Source: Clostridiales bacterium (GTDB lineage: Bacteria; Bacillota; Clostridia; Lachnospirales; Lachnospiraceae). From it: a stretch of 11,991 bases of DNA. The notes beneath the pieces were generated by a model. The model was not told the origin of the DNA and made no database searches. It saw only the letters and a list, made by a program, of their open reading frames with translations. How positions within the stretch are numbered: position 1 is the stretch's first letter; the number at the start of each line of letters is the position of its first letter. The stretch covers positions 1 to 11,991 of the forward strand of contig JAATEU010000061.1 in NCBI GenBank assembly GCA_015655565.1. Direction: 5' to 3'. Shown here piece by piece: positions 1-6,932 of this stretch. The position numbers were made by a program, and so were the translations under genes.

Positions 1-1062
1 ATCATTAGGATTTAAAGAGTAAATAATTGTTTTCGGCAATTCCTCTGTCTGATTTAAGGCGTTTAAAAATTCAGACATCTGGACGGAAGAGCCATAAGTA
101 TTAATACAGTCATATCCCGTATCCGAGCCAAGTTTATGGTACTGCAGGGTATTATTGTCACGTTTGGTTCCATAATGCACTTGCATGGTCCAGCCCATTT
201 TATGATATTGTTTTCCTGCGAAAAGCATAAAAGCCGTTTTAAATTGCAGCTGTTCCAGTTTATTTGGTATAATTCCCGCCATTCTTTTTTGAAAGACGGC
301 CTCAATCGCATCAGCGCCGGCCGGCTGATACATGACATATTCAAGTGCATGGTCCGACACTTTGCAGCCCATGGAACCGAAGAAATCAATACGGTTTTTT
401 AATGCTTCACAAAGAGTAGAAAAATCGGTTATGGTAACCTGGCTTACCCTGGATAATTCGGCTATATAACCGGGAAAGTCCGGTTTTTCTATATTCATGG
501 CTTTATCCGGGCGAAAAGCAGGAAGAACCATAACATCAAAGGCTTTATCTTCCTTAATTAATTTATGCCATACCAGCGAATCAATCGGATCATCCGTGGT
601 ACAGATGGTTTCAACGTTTGATTGTTTAATGATATTCCGGACACTCATGGAAGGCTGGTGCAGCTTACTATTGCATAAATTCCAGACCTCCTCTGCCGTA
701 GCTTCATTTAACACACCGTGGTAATCAAAGTAGCGCTTAAGTTCCAGATGACTCCAGTGATAGAGGGGGTTGCCGATGGCCTTTTGCAAGGTTTCCGCCC
801 ATTTTTGGAATTTTTCCCGGTCCGTGGCTTTTCCGGTGATATATTTTTCATCAATGCCATTGGCACGCATCAGCCTCCATTTGTAATGATCCCCTCCAAG
901 CCATACCTGTGTTATGTTGTCAAAACTTTTATTTTCCGCTATTTCTTTGGGATCAATATGGCAGTGATAATCAATGACCGGCATATCAGCCGCATAAGCA
1001 TGGTATAATTCTTTTGCTGTTTCTGAGGATAATAAAAAATCCTTATCCATAAATTCCTTCAT
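1..1062 (-). CDS. uxaC: Uronate isomerase UxaC, C-terminus cut by the window edge
   Basis: Isomerises D-galacturonate to D-tagaturonate (and glucuronate to fructuronate), the first cytoplasmic step of the Ashwell uronate pathway. The frame is open without a stop from the ATG at 1062 to base 1, giving 354 residues; the family is usually about 470, so roughly the last quarter lies outside the window. Near the N-terminus is the family's DYHCH metal motif (His33 and His35 of an amidohydrolase-type barrel). Further on come CTTDDPIDSL, VLPAFRPDK and MQVHYGTKRDNN, all typical of UxaC. The start is set by AGGAGG at 1076-1071, eight bases before the ATG; an in-frame ATG four codons later has no better site. 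It lies 20 bases after the stop of the LacI-family gene on the same strand and is probably co-transcribed with it. Confidence 0.96.
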   Translation of the reverse strand, partial: MKEFMDKDFLLSSETAKELYHAYAADMPVIDYHCHIDPKEIAENKSFDNITQVWLGGDHYKWRLMRANGIDEKYITGKATDREKFQKWAETLQKAIGNPLYHWSHLELKRYFDYHGVLNEATAEEVWNLCNSKLHQPSMSVRNIIKQSNVETICTTDDPIDSLVWHKLIKEDKAFDVMVLPAFRPDKAMNIEKPDFPGYIAELSRVSQVTITDFSTLCEALKNRIDFFGSMGCKVSDHALEYVMYQPAGADAIEAVFQKRMAGIIPNKLEQLQFKTAFMLFAGKQYHKMGWTMQVHYGTKRDNNTLQYHKLGSDTGYDCINTYGSSVQMSEFLNALNQTEELPKTIIYSLNPND

Positions 1063-1082
1063 CTGAAAATCCTCCTGTTTTA

Positions 1083-2084
1083 TTAAAAATTAGTTGTATT
1101 CCTGATATTTAAATCATTGGAAATCGTGGTTTTGTTTGGCACCTTCTGACAGTCTAATACACGCATCAAAGTACTGACCGTAGAAATACTCAGGGTTTCA
1201 ACATGGTTATCCACGGACGTAAGCTCCGGTTCACAGCATTGGGCCAAAAGTGAGTTATTATAGCCTATAATACTTAAATCCTTTGGAATTGCAAGTTTTT
1301 TAACTTTTGCATACTTAATGGCACCGACCCCAAGAATATCCTCTACAGCAATCACGGCCTTAAATTTAAGGCCGCCCTCGGATAAACGGAGAAGTAAATC
1401 CCTGGCTGCTTCTATATTGCCGGGACAGCACTGAATGAGATCTTCATTTACAGATTGAAGCTTTTCCATAACGGCAGCTTTATAGCCATTCATTTTTTGG
1501 GTGCCGCTGTAGGATTTGGAAGTGTAAAGATATAAAATATTTTGGATTCCCTGCTCAAGAAGCAGGGCAGCGGCAGTAAAGGTTGCCTGATAATCATCAC
1601 ATAAGGTACAGTAAATATTGGGATTGTTTAAATAACCGTTAATAAGCATGACCGGAACCTCACCGGCTGCCTTTATAATATAAGCATTGTCCTTTTTGTT
1701 AAATTCAAGAAAACCGGAGCCAACAAGAATTATGGCATCTACCCGCTTCGAAAGCAGAAGACTTAAATAATTCTGTTTATTCTTTAATGCGTATCCCGTA
1801 CAGCATAAAAAGGAATCATATCCGTTTTTACGAAGTTCCCGTTCAATAAAATATACTGCATTTGCTAAAAACGGATCGGAAGAATCAGCACACATAATTC
1901 CTATGGTATTCATGGAATTTAAGCCTAAACCTCTGGCGAAAACATTAGGGGTATAGCCTAATTCTTCCATAACGGCAAGAACTTTTTGTTTGGTTTTCTC
2001 ACTTACGTTGGGATTCCCGTTAATAACACGTGATACGGTAGCAATGGATACCCTGGCTCTTTCCGAAACATCATAAATATTCAT
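1083..2084 (-). CDS. LacI-family transcriptional regulator of the uronate locus
   Basis: A 333-residue LacI/GalR-type repressor. Residues 1-55 hold the helix-turn-helix (IYDVSERARVSIATVSRVIN) and the hinge helix around ARGL, whose leucine in this family inserts at the operator centre. The rest is a periplasmic-binding-protein-like effector domain starting near TIGIMCADSSDP. GGAGG at 2095-2091 lies six bases before the ATG. The gene is divergent from uxaB and directly precedes uxaC. An operator of the kind this family binds sits in its own leader (2101-2114), suggesting autoregulation, and matching sites precede uxaB and the transporter gene. By context it is the local controller of galacturonate use, with a uronate or pathway intermediate as the likely inducer. 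The effector cannot be read from sequence, and calling it ExuR or KdgR would be a guess. Confidence 0.93.
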   Translation of the reverse strand: MNIYDVSERARVSIATVSRVINGNPNVSEKTKQKVLAVMEELGYTPNVFARGLGLNSMNTIGIMCADSSDPFLANAVYFIERELRKNGYDSFLCCTGYALKNKQNYLSLLLSKRVDAIILVGSGFLEFNKKDNAYIIKAAGEVPVMLINGYLNNPNIYCTLCDDYQATFTAAALLLEQGIQNILYLYTSKSYSGTQKMNGYKAAVMEKLQSVNEDLIQCCPGNIEAARDLLLRLSEGGLKFKAVIAVEDILGVGAIKYAKVKKLAIPKDLSIIGYNNSLLAQCCEPELTSVDNHVETLSISTVSTLMRVLDCQKVPNKTTISNDLNIRNTTNF

Positions 2085-2100
2085 AAATCACCTCCAATGA

Positions 2101-2114
2101 TGTAAGCACTTACA
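2101..2114. promoter_or_regulatory. LacI-type operator in the leader of the regulator gene
   Basis: The 14-mer TGTAAGCACTTACA is a near-perfect palindrome (12 of 14 positions) of the LacI-family operator type. It is identical to the site at 6586-6599 and differs at two central positions from the site at 2295-2308. It lies between the predicted promoter of the regulator gene and its ribosome binding site. Confidence 0.75.
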
Positions 2115-2148
2115 CGTAATTATAAGCTGACTTTTTTACTTTTCATTT

Positions 2149-2177
2149 ATTATACTATAATTCCCCATCCATGGCAA
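2149..2177 (-). promoter_or_regulatory. Predicted sigma-A promoter of the regulator-uxaC operon
   Basis: On the minus strand, TTGCCA (2177-2172, five of six matches to TTGACA) is followed after 17 bases by a perfect TATAAT (2154-2149). Transcription would start near 2142 and pass through the operator at 2114-2101, which would lie roughly 28-41 bases into the transcript. A second TATAAT at 2124-2119 has no good -35 box. Confidence 0.6.
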
Positions 2178-2262
2178 TAGCAGAATAAATAAAGTTTAAG
2201 CTTAAATTATGGTTAGGATAATATATATTTTATAATTACTTTTGGAAAATCAGAAAAAATAA

Positions 2263-2291
2263 TTGACACACGGAAAAATAGTTAGTAAAAT
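2263..2291 (+). promoter_or_regulatory. Predicted sigma-A promoter of uxaB-uxaA-kdgK
   Basis: A perfect TTGACA (2263-2268), a 17-base spacer and TAAAAT (2286-2291, five of six matches). The expected start point, near 2298, falls inside the operator at 2295-2308, the classic arrangement for repression by a LacI-type protein. Confidence 0.75.
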
Positions 2292-2294
2292 AAT

Positions 2295-2308
2295 TGTAAA
2301 CGCTTACA
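2295..2308. promoter_or_regulatory. LacI/CcpA-type operator overlapping the uxaB start point
   Basis: TGTAAACGCTTACA with a central CG. It fits the LacI-family operator and also every position of the catabolite responsive element consensus TGWAANCGNTNWCA, so it could be bound by the local regulator, by a CcpA protein, or by both. It sits directly downstream of the -10 box. Confidence 0.8.
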
Positions 2309-2368
2309 TGAGTTAAAATCCATTAAATGTGGGACAATAATTCCAGGAATAAAATCAAGGAGGCTGCT

Positions 2369-3825
2369 ATGGAAATATTAAATAAGAAAATAACAAAAGG
2401 TATTGACAGGCCAATTAAGGTGCTTCAATTCGGGGAAGGTAATTTTTTGCGGGCTTTTGCAGACTATATGATTGATGTTGCTAATGAGGCCGGTGTATTT
2501 AACGGAAATATAGCTATCGTAAAACCCATTGCTTACGGCAGCTTAGATGCCTTTCACAGACAGGACTGCCAGTACACCTTGTCCTTAAGAGGGAAAGAGA
2601 ACGGCGAAACCAAAGTGGTAAACAGGGTAATTACAAGTGTTTCCGATGCTGTGGCAGCCATTGAAGATTATGATAAGTATGCAGCTTATACAAAATCGGA
2701 TACTTTAAGATTTGTTATATCCAACACAACGGAGGCGGGCATCGTTTTTGATGAAAAGGATTCTTTTAAAGCGAATCCTCCCAAAACATTTCCTGGTAAG
2801 TTAACTAAGTTTTTATATGAAAGATACCGGTATTTTAATGGGGATATGAGTAAAGGTTTAGTGATGATTCCCTGCGAATTAATTGAAAATAACGGCGGTA
2901 CCCTGAAACAGTGTGTTTTTAAATTTGCAGATCTCTGGAAGTTGGAAGGCGGCTTTCTGTCATGGGTAAATGATGCATGTATATTCTGCAGTACTTTAGT
3001 AGACCGTATCGTAACCGGTTATCCAAAAGATGAAGCCGGTGAAATATGCCGTAGCTTAGGATATGAGGATGCCCTGCTGGTTGCGGGAGAAATCTTTGGA
3101 TTATGGGTTATAGAAAGCGATAAGGATATTTCTAAGGAATTGCCTCTTGACAAAGCCGGACTTCCGGTAATCTTTACGGATAATCAAAAACCTTACCGGG
3201 AAAGAAAGGTACGGATATTAAACGGCGCCCATACTTCCTTCGTACCGGCCTCTTTCCTGACCGGTAATGACTACGTGCTGGAATCCATGCAGGATGCAGA
3301 TATTAAAGATTTTATGACAAAAACCGTATTTGACGAAATCATTCCCACCTTAACCCTTCCGAAGGAAGAATTAATTTCTTTTGCAGATTCTGTGATAGAA
3401 CGGTTTGAAAATCCATATATTAAACATGCTTTATTATCCATTTCTTTAAATTCCGTTTCGAAATGGAAATCACGTTGTCTGCCAAGCTTTAAGGAATACG
3501 TAAATAAATTTGGCAGGCTTCCGGTACATTTAACCTTTTCTTTAGCCGCCCTTATGAGTTTTACAGAAGTGACAGGCTTGAGGAAAATGCTTTAATAGGG
3601 TATAGGGGCAATGAAAAATATAAGATTATGGATGATGATTTTGTCCTCGAATTCTTCCGGAAAAATTCCAAGCTTCCTGCAAGAAAATTTATTGAAGCAT
3701 ACTTAGGCACTAAGGCCTTTTTTGGAGAGGATATGTCCAGATACAGGAATCTGGCCGATATGCTGACCGTTTATATTGAAAATATTGATAAAAACGGAAT
3801 GCGGGAAGCTATGAAAAGAATATGA
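2369..3825 (+). pseudogene. uxaB: Altronate oxidoreductase (tagaturonate reductase) UxaB, frameshifted
   Basis: Reduces D-tagaturonate to D-altronate with NADH in the cytoplasm. The first frame carries LQFGEGNFLRAF (nucleotide-binding region, about residues 20-30), SNTTEAGI, PCELIENNGG, FCSTLVDRIVTGYP, KPYRERKVRILNGAH and NPYIKHALLSI, all hallmarks of the mannitol dehydrogenase-like UxaB family. After AALMSF (codon 398) this frame runs into a stop at 3593-3595, giving about 408 residues. The frame one base back continues with YRSDRLEENALIGY and ends at 3825 with MREAMKRI, the expected family C-terminus. One added T in the TTTT at 3559-3562 would restore a 485-residue protein, the normal length. 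AAGGAGG at 2357-2363 places the start at 2369, not at the in-frame ATG at 2327. The intact operon around it suggests a sequencing error, a fresh mutation or ribosomal slippage rather than old decay. Confidence 0.9.
3559..3562 (+). other. Frameshift site in uxaB (four-T run)
   Basis: The run TTTT is read as AGT TTT ACA in the upstream frame. Family conservation demands AGT TTT TAC AGA, so one T is missing, or the ribosome slips back one base on T-TTT. Reading frames on both sides are well conserved and no residues appear to be lost. Confidence 0.85.
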
Positions 3826-3833
3826 TTAGAGTT

Positions 3834-3857
3834 CTCCCAAAAACTTTTTGCAGGGAG
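3834..3857 (+). other. Small hairpin between uxaB and uxaA
   Basis: CTCCC (3834-3838) can pair with GGGAG (3853-3857), and CAAAA with TTTTG inside it leave a three-base loop. It lies in the 67-base gap between the uxaB stop and uxaA. No U tract follows, so it is not a terminator. A second GGGAG (3863-3867) offers an alternative pairing. It may only affect mRNA stability. Confidence 0.35.
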
Positions 3858-3892
3858 TTTCCGGGAGTGCTTGATTATAGATTGGAGCGGAT

Positions 3893-5374
3893 ATGCAGGA
3901 ATTTATAAGAATTAATAAAGCGGATAATGTGGCGGTTGTATTAAAGGAACTGGAAGGAGGAACTATAGTTGAAGTGGGTTCCGAAAAAATAATTCTTTCA
4001 GAGCCCATCCCGGCAGGCCATAAATTTACAATAAAGGCAATAACCCGAAATGAAAAAATCATAAAATATGGTTTTCCCATTGGTTATGCAAAAGAGGATA
4101 TGAAGCCGGGAATATGGATTCATACCCATAATATTAAAACAACTTTAGGGGATATACTTGACTATTCTTACCAACCATTTTATACTAATCTGGTACCCAC
4201 CGAAAAAGCATACTTTAAAGGTTACCGGAGAAGGTCCGGAAAAGCCGGAATCCGTAATGAAATATGGATTATACCAACCGTCGGCTGTGTTAATTCCATT
4301 GCAACCGGCCTGGAAAAACAGGCGGCAGCTTTGATTGCCGGAAGTGTAGACGGAGTCATAGCTTTTCCGCATCCTTACGGCTGTTCCCAAATGGGTGATG
4401 ATCAGGAGAATACAAGACAGATTCTTGCGGATCTTGTGAATCATCCCAATGCAGGCGGTGTATTGGTGCTGGGGCTTGGCTGTGAAAACAGCAGTATAGC
4501 GGAAATAAAGCCTTATATCGGTGCTTATGATGAAAAACGTGTAAAGTTTCTTCAATGTCAGGATATCGAAGATGAAATGGAAGCAGGCATGGTTCTGTTA
4601 GAGGAATTAATCGGATATGCGGGCATGTTTGAGAGGGAGGAAATAAACGCAGGGGAATTAATCGTTGGGATGAAATGCGGCGGTTCGGACGGTCTTTCAG
4701 GAATTACTGCCAATCCTCTTGTGGGAACCTTCTCGGACATTTTAATATCCAAGGGCGGAACTACGGTTTTAACCGAAGTTCCGGAAATGTTTGGTGCGGA
4801 GACTTTGCTGATGAACCGCTGCAGGGATGAAGAACTGTTTTTAAAGACGGTTGCCATGATAAATGATTTTAAGCAGTATTTTACAAGTCATAATCAGACC
4901 ATATATGAAAATCCTTCGCCGGGCAATAAAAAAGGCGGCATTTCAACCCTGGAGGATAAATCCTTAGGCTGTACACAAAAATCAGGCAACGCACCGGTAA
5001 CGGATGTGCTTACATATGGTGAAACCATAAAAACAAAGGGCTTGAATCTTTTAAGTGCACCTGGCAATGATCTGGTGGCTGCAACAGCACTGGCGGCTGC
5101 AGGCGCCCATATTGTATTATTTACAACCGGAAGAGGTACACCATTTGCATCACCTGTTCCTACCGTAAAAATATCCAGCAATACGCAGCTTTCCCGGAAA
5201 AAGAACAACTGGATTGATTTTAATGCGGGCCGGCTTGCGGAAGATTTTAAGATGGAAGATTTATCGGAACAATTATTCCGATATGTCATAGAAGTGGCAT
5301 CGGGTAAGAAAGTAAAATCGGAAGAGGCAGGATTTCATGATATGGCTATTTTTAAAAAAGGTGTTACCTTGTAA
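3893..5374 (+). CDS. uxaA: Altronate dehydratase UxaA
   Basis: Dehydrates D-altronate to 2-keto-3-deoxy-D-gluconate in the cytoplasm; characterised members need iron or manganese. The 493 residues match the usual length of about 495. Residues 1-95 form the SAF domain with AGHKF and IHTHN, which carry likely metal-binding histidines. From about residue 105 follows the large catalytic domain with IIPTVGCVN, PYGCSQMGDD, LGLGCENSS, KCGGSDGLSGITANP, TEVPEMFGAE, NPSPGNKKGG, LEDKSLGCTQK and TGRGTPFASPVPT. The C-terminus IFKKGVTL is also typical. GGAG at 3884-3887 lies five bases before the ATG. It is the middle gene of uxaB-uxaA-kdgK. A D-galactarate dehydratase (GarD) is related, but the context and the close fit to UxaA make that unlikely. 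Confidence 0.96.
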   Translation: MQEFIRINKADNVAVVLKELEGGTIVEVGSEKIILSEPIPAGHKFTIKAITRNEKIIKYGFPIGYAKEDMKPGIWIHTHNIKTTLGDILDYSYQPFYTNLVPTEKAYFKGYRRRSGKAGIRNEIWIIPTVGCVNSIATGLEKQAAALIAGSVDGVIAFPHPYGCSQMGDDQENTRQILADLVNHPNAGGVLVLGLGCENSSIAEIKPYIGAYDEKRVKFLQCQDIEDEMEAGMVLLEELIGYAGMFEREEINAGELIVGMKCGGSDGLSGITANPLVGTFSDILISKGGTTVLTEVPEMFGAETLLMNRCRDEELFLKTVAMINDFKQYFTSHNQTIYENPSPGNKKGGISTLEDKSLGCTQKSGNAPVTDVLTYGETIKTKGLNLLSAPGNDLVAATALAAAGAHIVLFTTGRGTPFASPVPTVKISSNTQLSRKKNNWIDFNAGRLAEDFKMEDLSEQLFRYVIEVASGKKVKSEEAGFHDMAIFKKGVTL

Positions 5375-5412
5375 GCAGTTGTAATGAATAAAGAATATAA
5401 AGGAGAATGTAA

Positions 5413-6435
5413 ATGGCAAAAATAATTACCCTGGGAGAAATTATGTTAAGGTTATCCACTCCCGGATATGAGAAATTTATCCAATCAGACAGTTTTGATG
5501 TAAATTATGGCGGAGGTGAGGCTAATGTAGCGGTTTCTCTTGCCAATTACGGACATGATGCTTATTTTGTAACAAAAGTCCCAAAAAATCCAATTGGTGA
5601 ATGTGCAGTAGCTGCCTTAAGAAAATACAATGTCAACTGCGATTTCGTTGCAAGAGGCGGGGAAAGATTAGGCATCTATTATTTAGAGACCGGTGCTTCC
5701 ATGAGGGCTTCCAATGTAGTATATGACCGGGCCCATTCCTCCATAGCGGAAGCTTCTGCCGCCGATTTTGATTTTGATGCAATTTTCAGCGGCACGGATT
5801 GGTTCCATTTTACCGGAATAACACCGGCAATCAGTGATGCTGCCGCCGAATTAACCGAACTTGCTTTAAAAGCAGCGAAAGCAAAAGGGATTACCGTATC
5901 CGTGGATTTAAATTTCCGTAAGAAATTATGGTCTTCCGAAAAAGCGCAGCGGATTATGACTAATCTGATGCAGTATGTGGATGTATGTATCGGCAATGAA
6001 GAAGATGCCGAGAAAGTATTGGGTTTTAAACCCAGCGGCACCGATGTTACCAGTGGTGAACTTGAGCTGGCAGGATATCAGGATATCTTTAAACAGATGA
6101 TTGATAAATTTGAATTTAAGTATGTAATCAGCTCTTTAAGGGAAAGCTATTCCGCATCGGATAACGGATGGTCTGCATGTATCTATGACGGGAAGGAATT
6201 CTATCATTCCAGGAAATATGATGTAAGGATTGTAGACCGCGTAGGCGGTGGCGATTCCTTTGCAGGCGGCCTGATATGCAGCCTTGTTGAAGGCAAAAAT
6301 ATGAAGGATGCCCTGGAATTTGCAGTAGCGGCTTCTGCCTTAAAACATACCATTCCGGGAGATTTTAACCTGGTAACCCGCTCAGAGGTAGAAACCCTGG
6401 TCGGTGGTGATGCCTCCGGCCGCGTACAAAGGTAA
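5413..6435 (+). CDS. kdgK: 2-keto-3-deoxygluconate kinase (PfkB family)
   Basis: Phosphorylates 2-keto-3-deoxygluconate to KDPG with ATP. It is a complete PfkB/ribokinase-fold protein of 340 residues. An N-terminal substrate-side motif YGGGEANVAVSLA lies at about 32-44. The segment RLGIYYLETGASMRASNVVYDR (85-106) resembles KDG kinases rather than fructokinases. The PfkB signature DRVGGGDSFAGGL (275-287) contains the catalytic base Asp281. The start has AGGAG at 5401-5405, seven bases before the ATG, and 38 bases separate it from the uxaA stop. It is the last gene before the terminator at 6457-6503. The next enzyme, KDPG aldolase, usually lies beside it but is absent here. A fructokinase is the main alternative, made unlikely by the context. 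Confidence 0.93.
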   Translation: MAKIITLGEIMLRLSTPGYEKFIQSDSFDVNYGGGEANVAVSLANYGHDAYFVTKVPKNPIGECAVAALRKYNVNCDFVARGGERLGIYYLETGASMRASNVVYDRAHSSIAEASAADFDFDAIFSGTDWFHFTGITPAISDAAAELTELALKAAKAKGITVSVDLNFRKKLWSSEKAQRIMTNLMQYVDVCIGNEEDAEKVLGFKPSGTDVTSGELELAGYQDIFKQMIDKFEFKYVISSLRESYSASDNGWSACIYDGKEFYHSRKYDVRIVDRVGGGDSFAGGLICSLVEGKNMKDALEFAVAASALKHTIPGDFNLVTRSEVETLVGGDASGRVQR

Positions 6436-6456
6436 CAGGTTAATATCTATATAAGG

Positions 6457-6503
6457 AAAAACAGATATATAATCCATTGTTTATGGTTATATATCTGTTT
6501 TTT
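6457..6503 (+). terminator. Rho-independent terminator after kdgK
   Basis: ACAGATATATAA (6461-6472) pairs perfectly with TTATATATCTGT (6487-6498), and flanking AAAA/TTTT lengthen the stem. CCAT/ATGG extend it inward across a one-base bulge. A six-T run follows (6498-6503). The upstream A run means it could also work on the other strand. It ends the uxaB-uxaA-kdgK unit 22 bases after the kdgK stop. Confidence 0.9.
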
Positions 6504-6524
6504 ATTGCTAATAACAGAGTTTGC

Positions 6525-6554
6525 TTTAAAGGCATTTTTAGAGGCATTTATAAT
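6525..6554 (+). promoter_or_regulatory. Possible weak upstream promoter
   Basis: A perfect TATAAT (6549-6554) is preceded after 18 bases by TTTAAA (6525-6530, four of six matches to TTGACA). A transcript from here would start near 6561 and meet the operator at 6586-6599 about 26 bases in, the same layout as in front of the regulator gene. In such AT-rich DNA this may be chance. Confidence 0.3.
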
Positions 6555-6585
6555 CAGGTGAGAATGGTTTTAAGATTAATATCCA

Positions 6586-6599
6586 TGTAAGCACTTACA
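6586..6599. promoter_or_regulatory. LacI-type operator upstream of the transporter operon
   Basis: TGTAAGCACTTACA, identical over 14 bases to the site at 2101-2114 in front of the regulator gene, here extended by one pair to ATGTAAG...CTTACAT. It lies about 155 bases upstream of the best promoter of the binding protein gene. It therefore acts either on a promoter nearer to it or at a distance. Confidence 0.75.
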
Positions 6600-6675
6600 T
6601 AAATACATCTGGTTTCTTACATTTAATAAAAAATTCTCCGCAGAGGACATTGTATCAATAATTTCAGCTTCAAAA

Positions 6676-6689
6676 TGCAAACGTTTGTA
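6676..6689. promoter_or_regulatory. Second operator-like palindrome
   Basis: TGCAAACGTTTGTA contains the perfect 10-base palindrome CAAACGTTTG (6678-6687) with central CG, the general form of a LacI/GalR-family site. It differs from the TGTAAGCACTTACA sites, so a different family member may bind it. Its half TGCAAACG recurs further downstream in the leader. Confidence 0.5.
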
Positions 6690-6754
6690 GTTTATAATCA
6701 TAATAATGTACATAATAAACAATTAAATAGTTAAATAATATTAATATTGACGAA

Positions 6755-6783
6755 TTGACAACAAGTTACACTGATGATATACT
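6755..6783 (+). promoter_or_regulatory. Predicted sigma-A promoter of the transporter operon
   Basis: A perfect TTGACA (6755-6760), a 17-base spacer and TATACT (6778-6783, five of six matches). Transcription would start near 6790, giving a leader of about 140 bases before the binding protein gene. Confidence 0.7.
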
Positions 6784-6835
6784 TGAAACGTAATAATAAG
6801 TGTTACATATTGCTAAATATATTACAAATTATCAA

Positions 6836-6886
6836 TGCAAAACGTCAATATATAAAAATCATCTTATTCCTATATTGCCGTTTGCA
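6836..6886 (+). other. Imperfect inverted repeat / stem-loop in the transporter leader
   Basis: The arms 6836-6852 (TGCAAAACGTCAATATA) and 6871-6886 (TATATTGCCGTTTGCA) pair over 15 base pairs with one bulged A and one mismatch, around an 18-base loop. No U tract follows. The arms carry inverted copies of the TGCAAACG element also found at 6676-6683, so this may be a DNA-binding site, an RNA structure, or both. Confidence 0.5.
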
Positions 6887-6932
6887 GACCAGAAGAGCAA
6901 AGTAACAATTTAAAAGAAAAGGAGAATTGAAT

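Larger units (their letters stand above)
6504..6932 (+). other. Long regulatory intergenic region before the transporter gene
   Basis: About 430 AT-rich bases without a convincing gene on either strand. In order it holds a possible weak promoter (6525-6554), an operator (6586-6599), a second palindrome (6676-6689), a strong promoter (6755-6783), a leader of about 140 bases with a stem-loop (6836-6886) and the ribosome binding site (6918-6924). I recognise no riboswitch class in the leader. Confidence 0.6.

Noticed and set aside
63..1008. Several open frames on both strands in this stretch
   Set aside because: They overlap the clear uxaC coding frame, which runs open from 1062 to base 1 and holds all the family motifs. 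The others show no recognisable protein and are shadows.
2295..2308. Pure catabolite (CcpA) site instead of a local operator
   Set aside because: It does fit the CRE consensus, but its close likeness to the two sites at 2101 and 6586, which do not fully fit, makes the local regulator at least as likely. Kept as ambiguous.
2327..2368. Earlier in-frame ATG for uxaB
   Set aside because: It lacks a ribosome binding site and adds residues not seen in the family, whereas AAGGAGG lies just before the ATG at 2369.
3826..5289. Four minus-strand open frames opposite uxaA
   Set aside because: Antisense shadows of a complete, strongly conserved UxaA; no ribosome binding site or known domain.
6530..6549. 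Short direct repeat AGGCATTT, two copies 12 bases apart
   Set aside because: Too short and AT-rich to separate from chance, and no mobile element or further copies are nearby.
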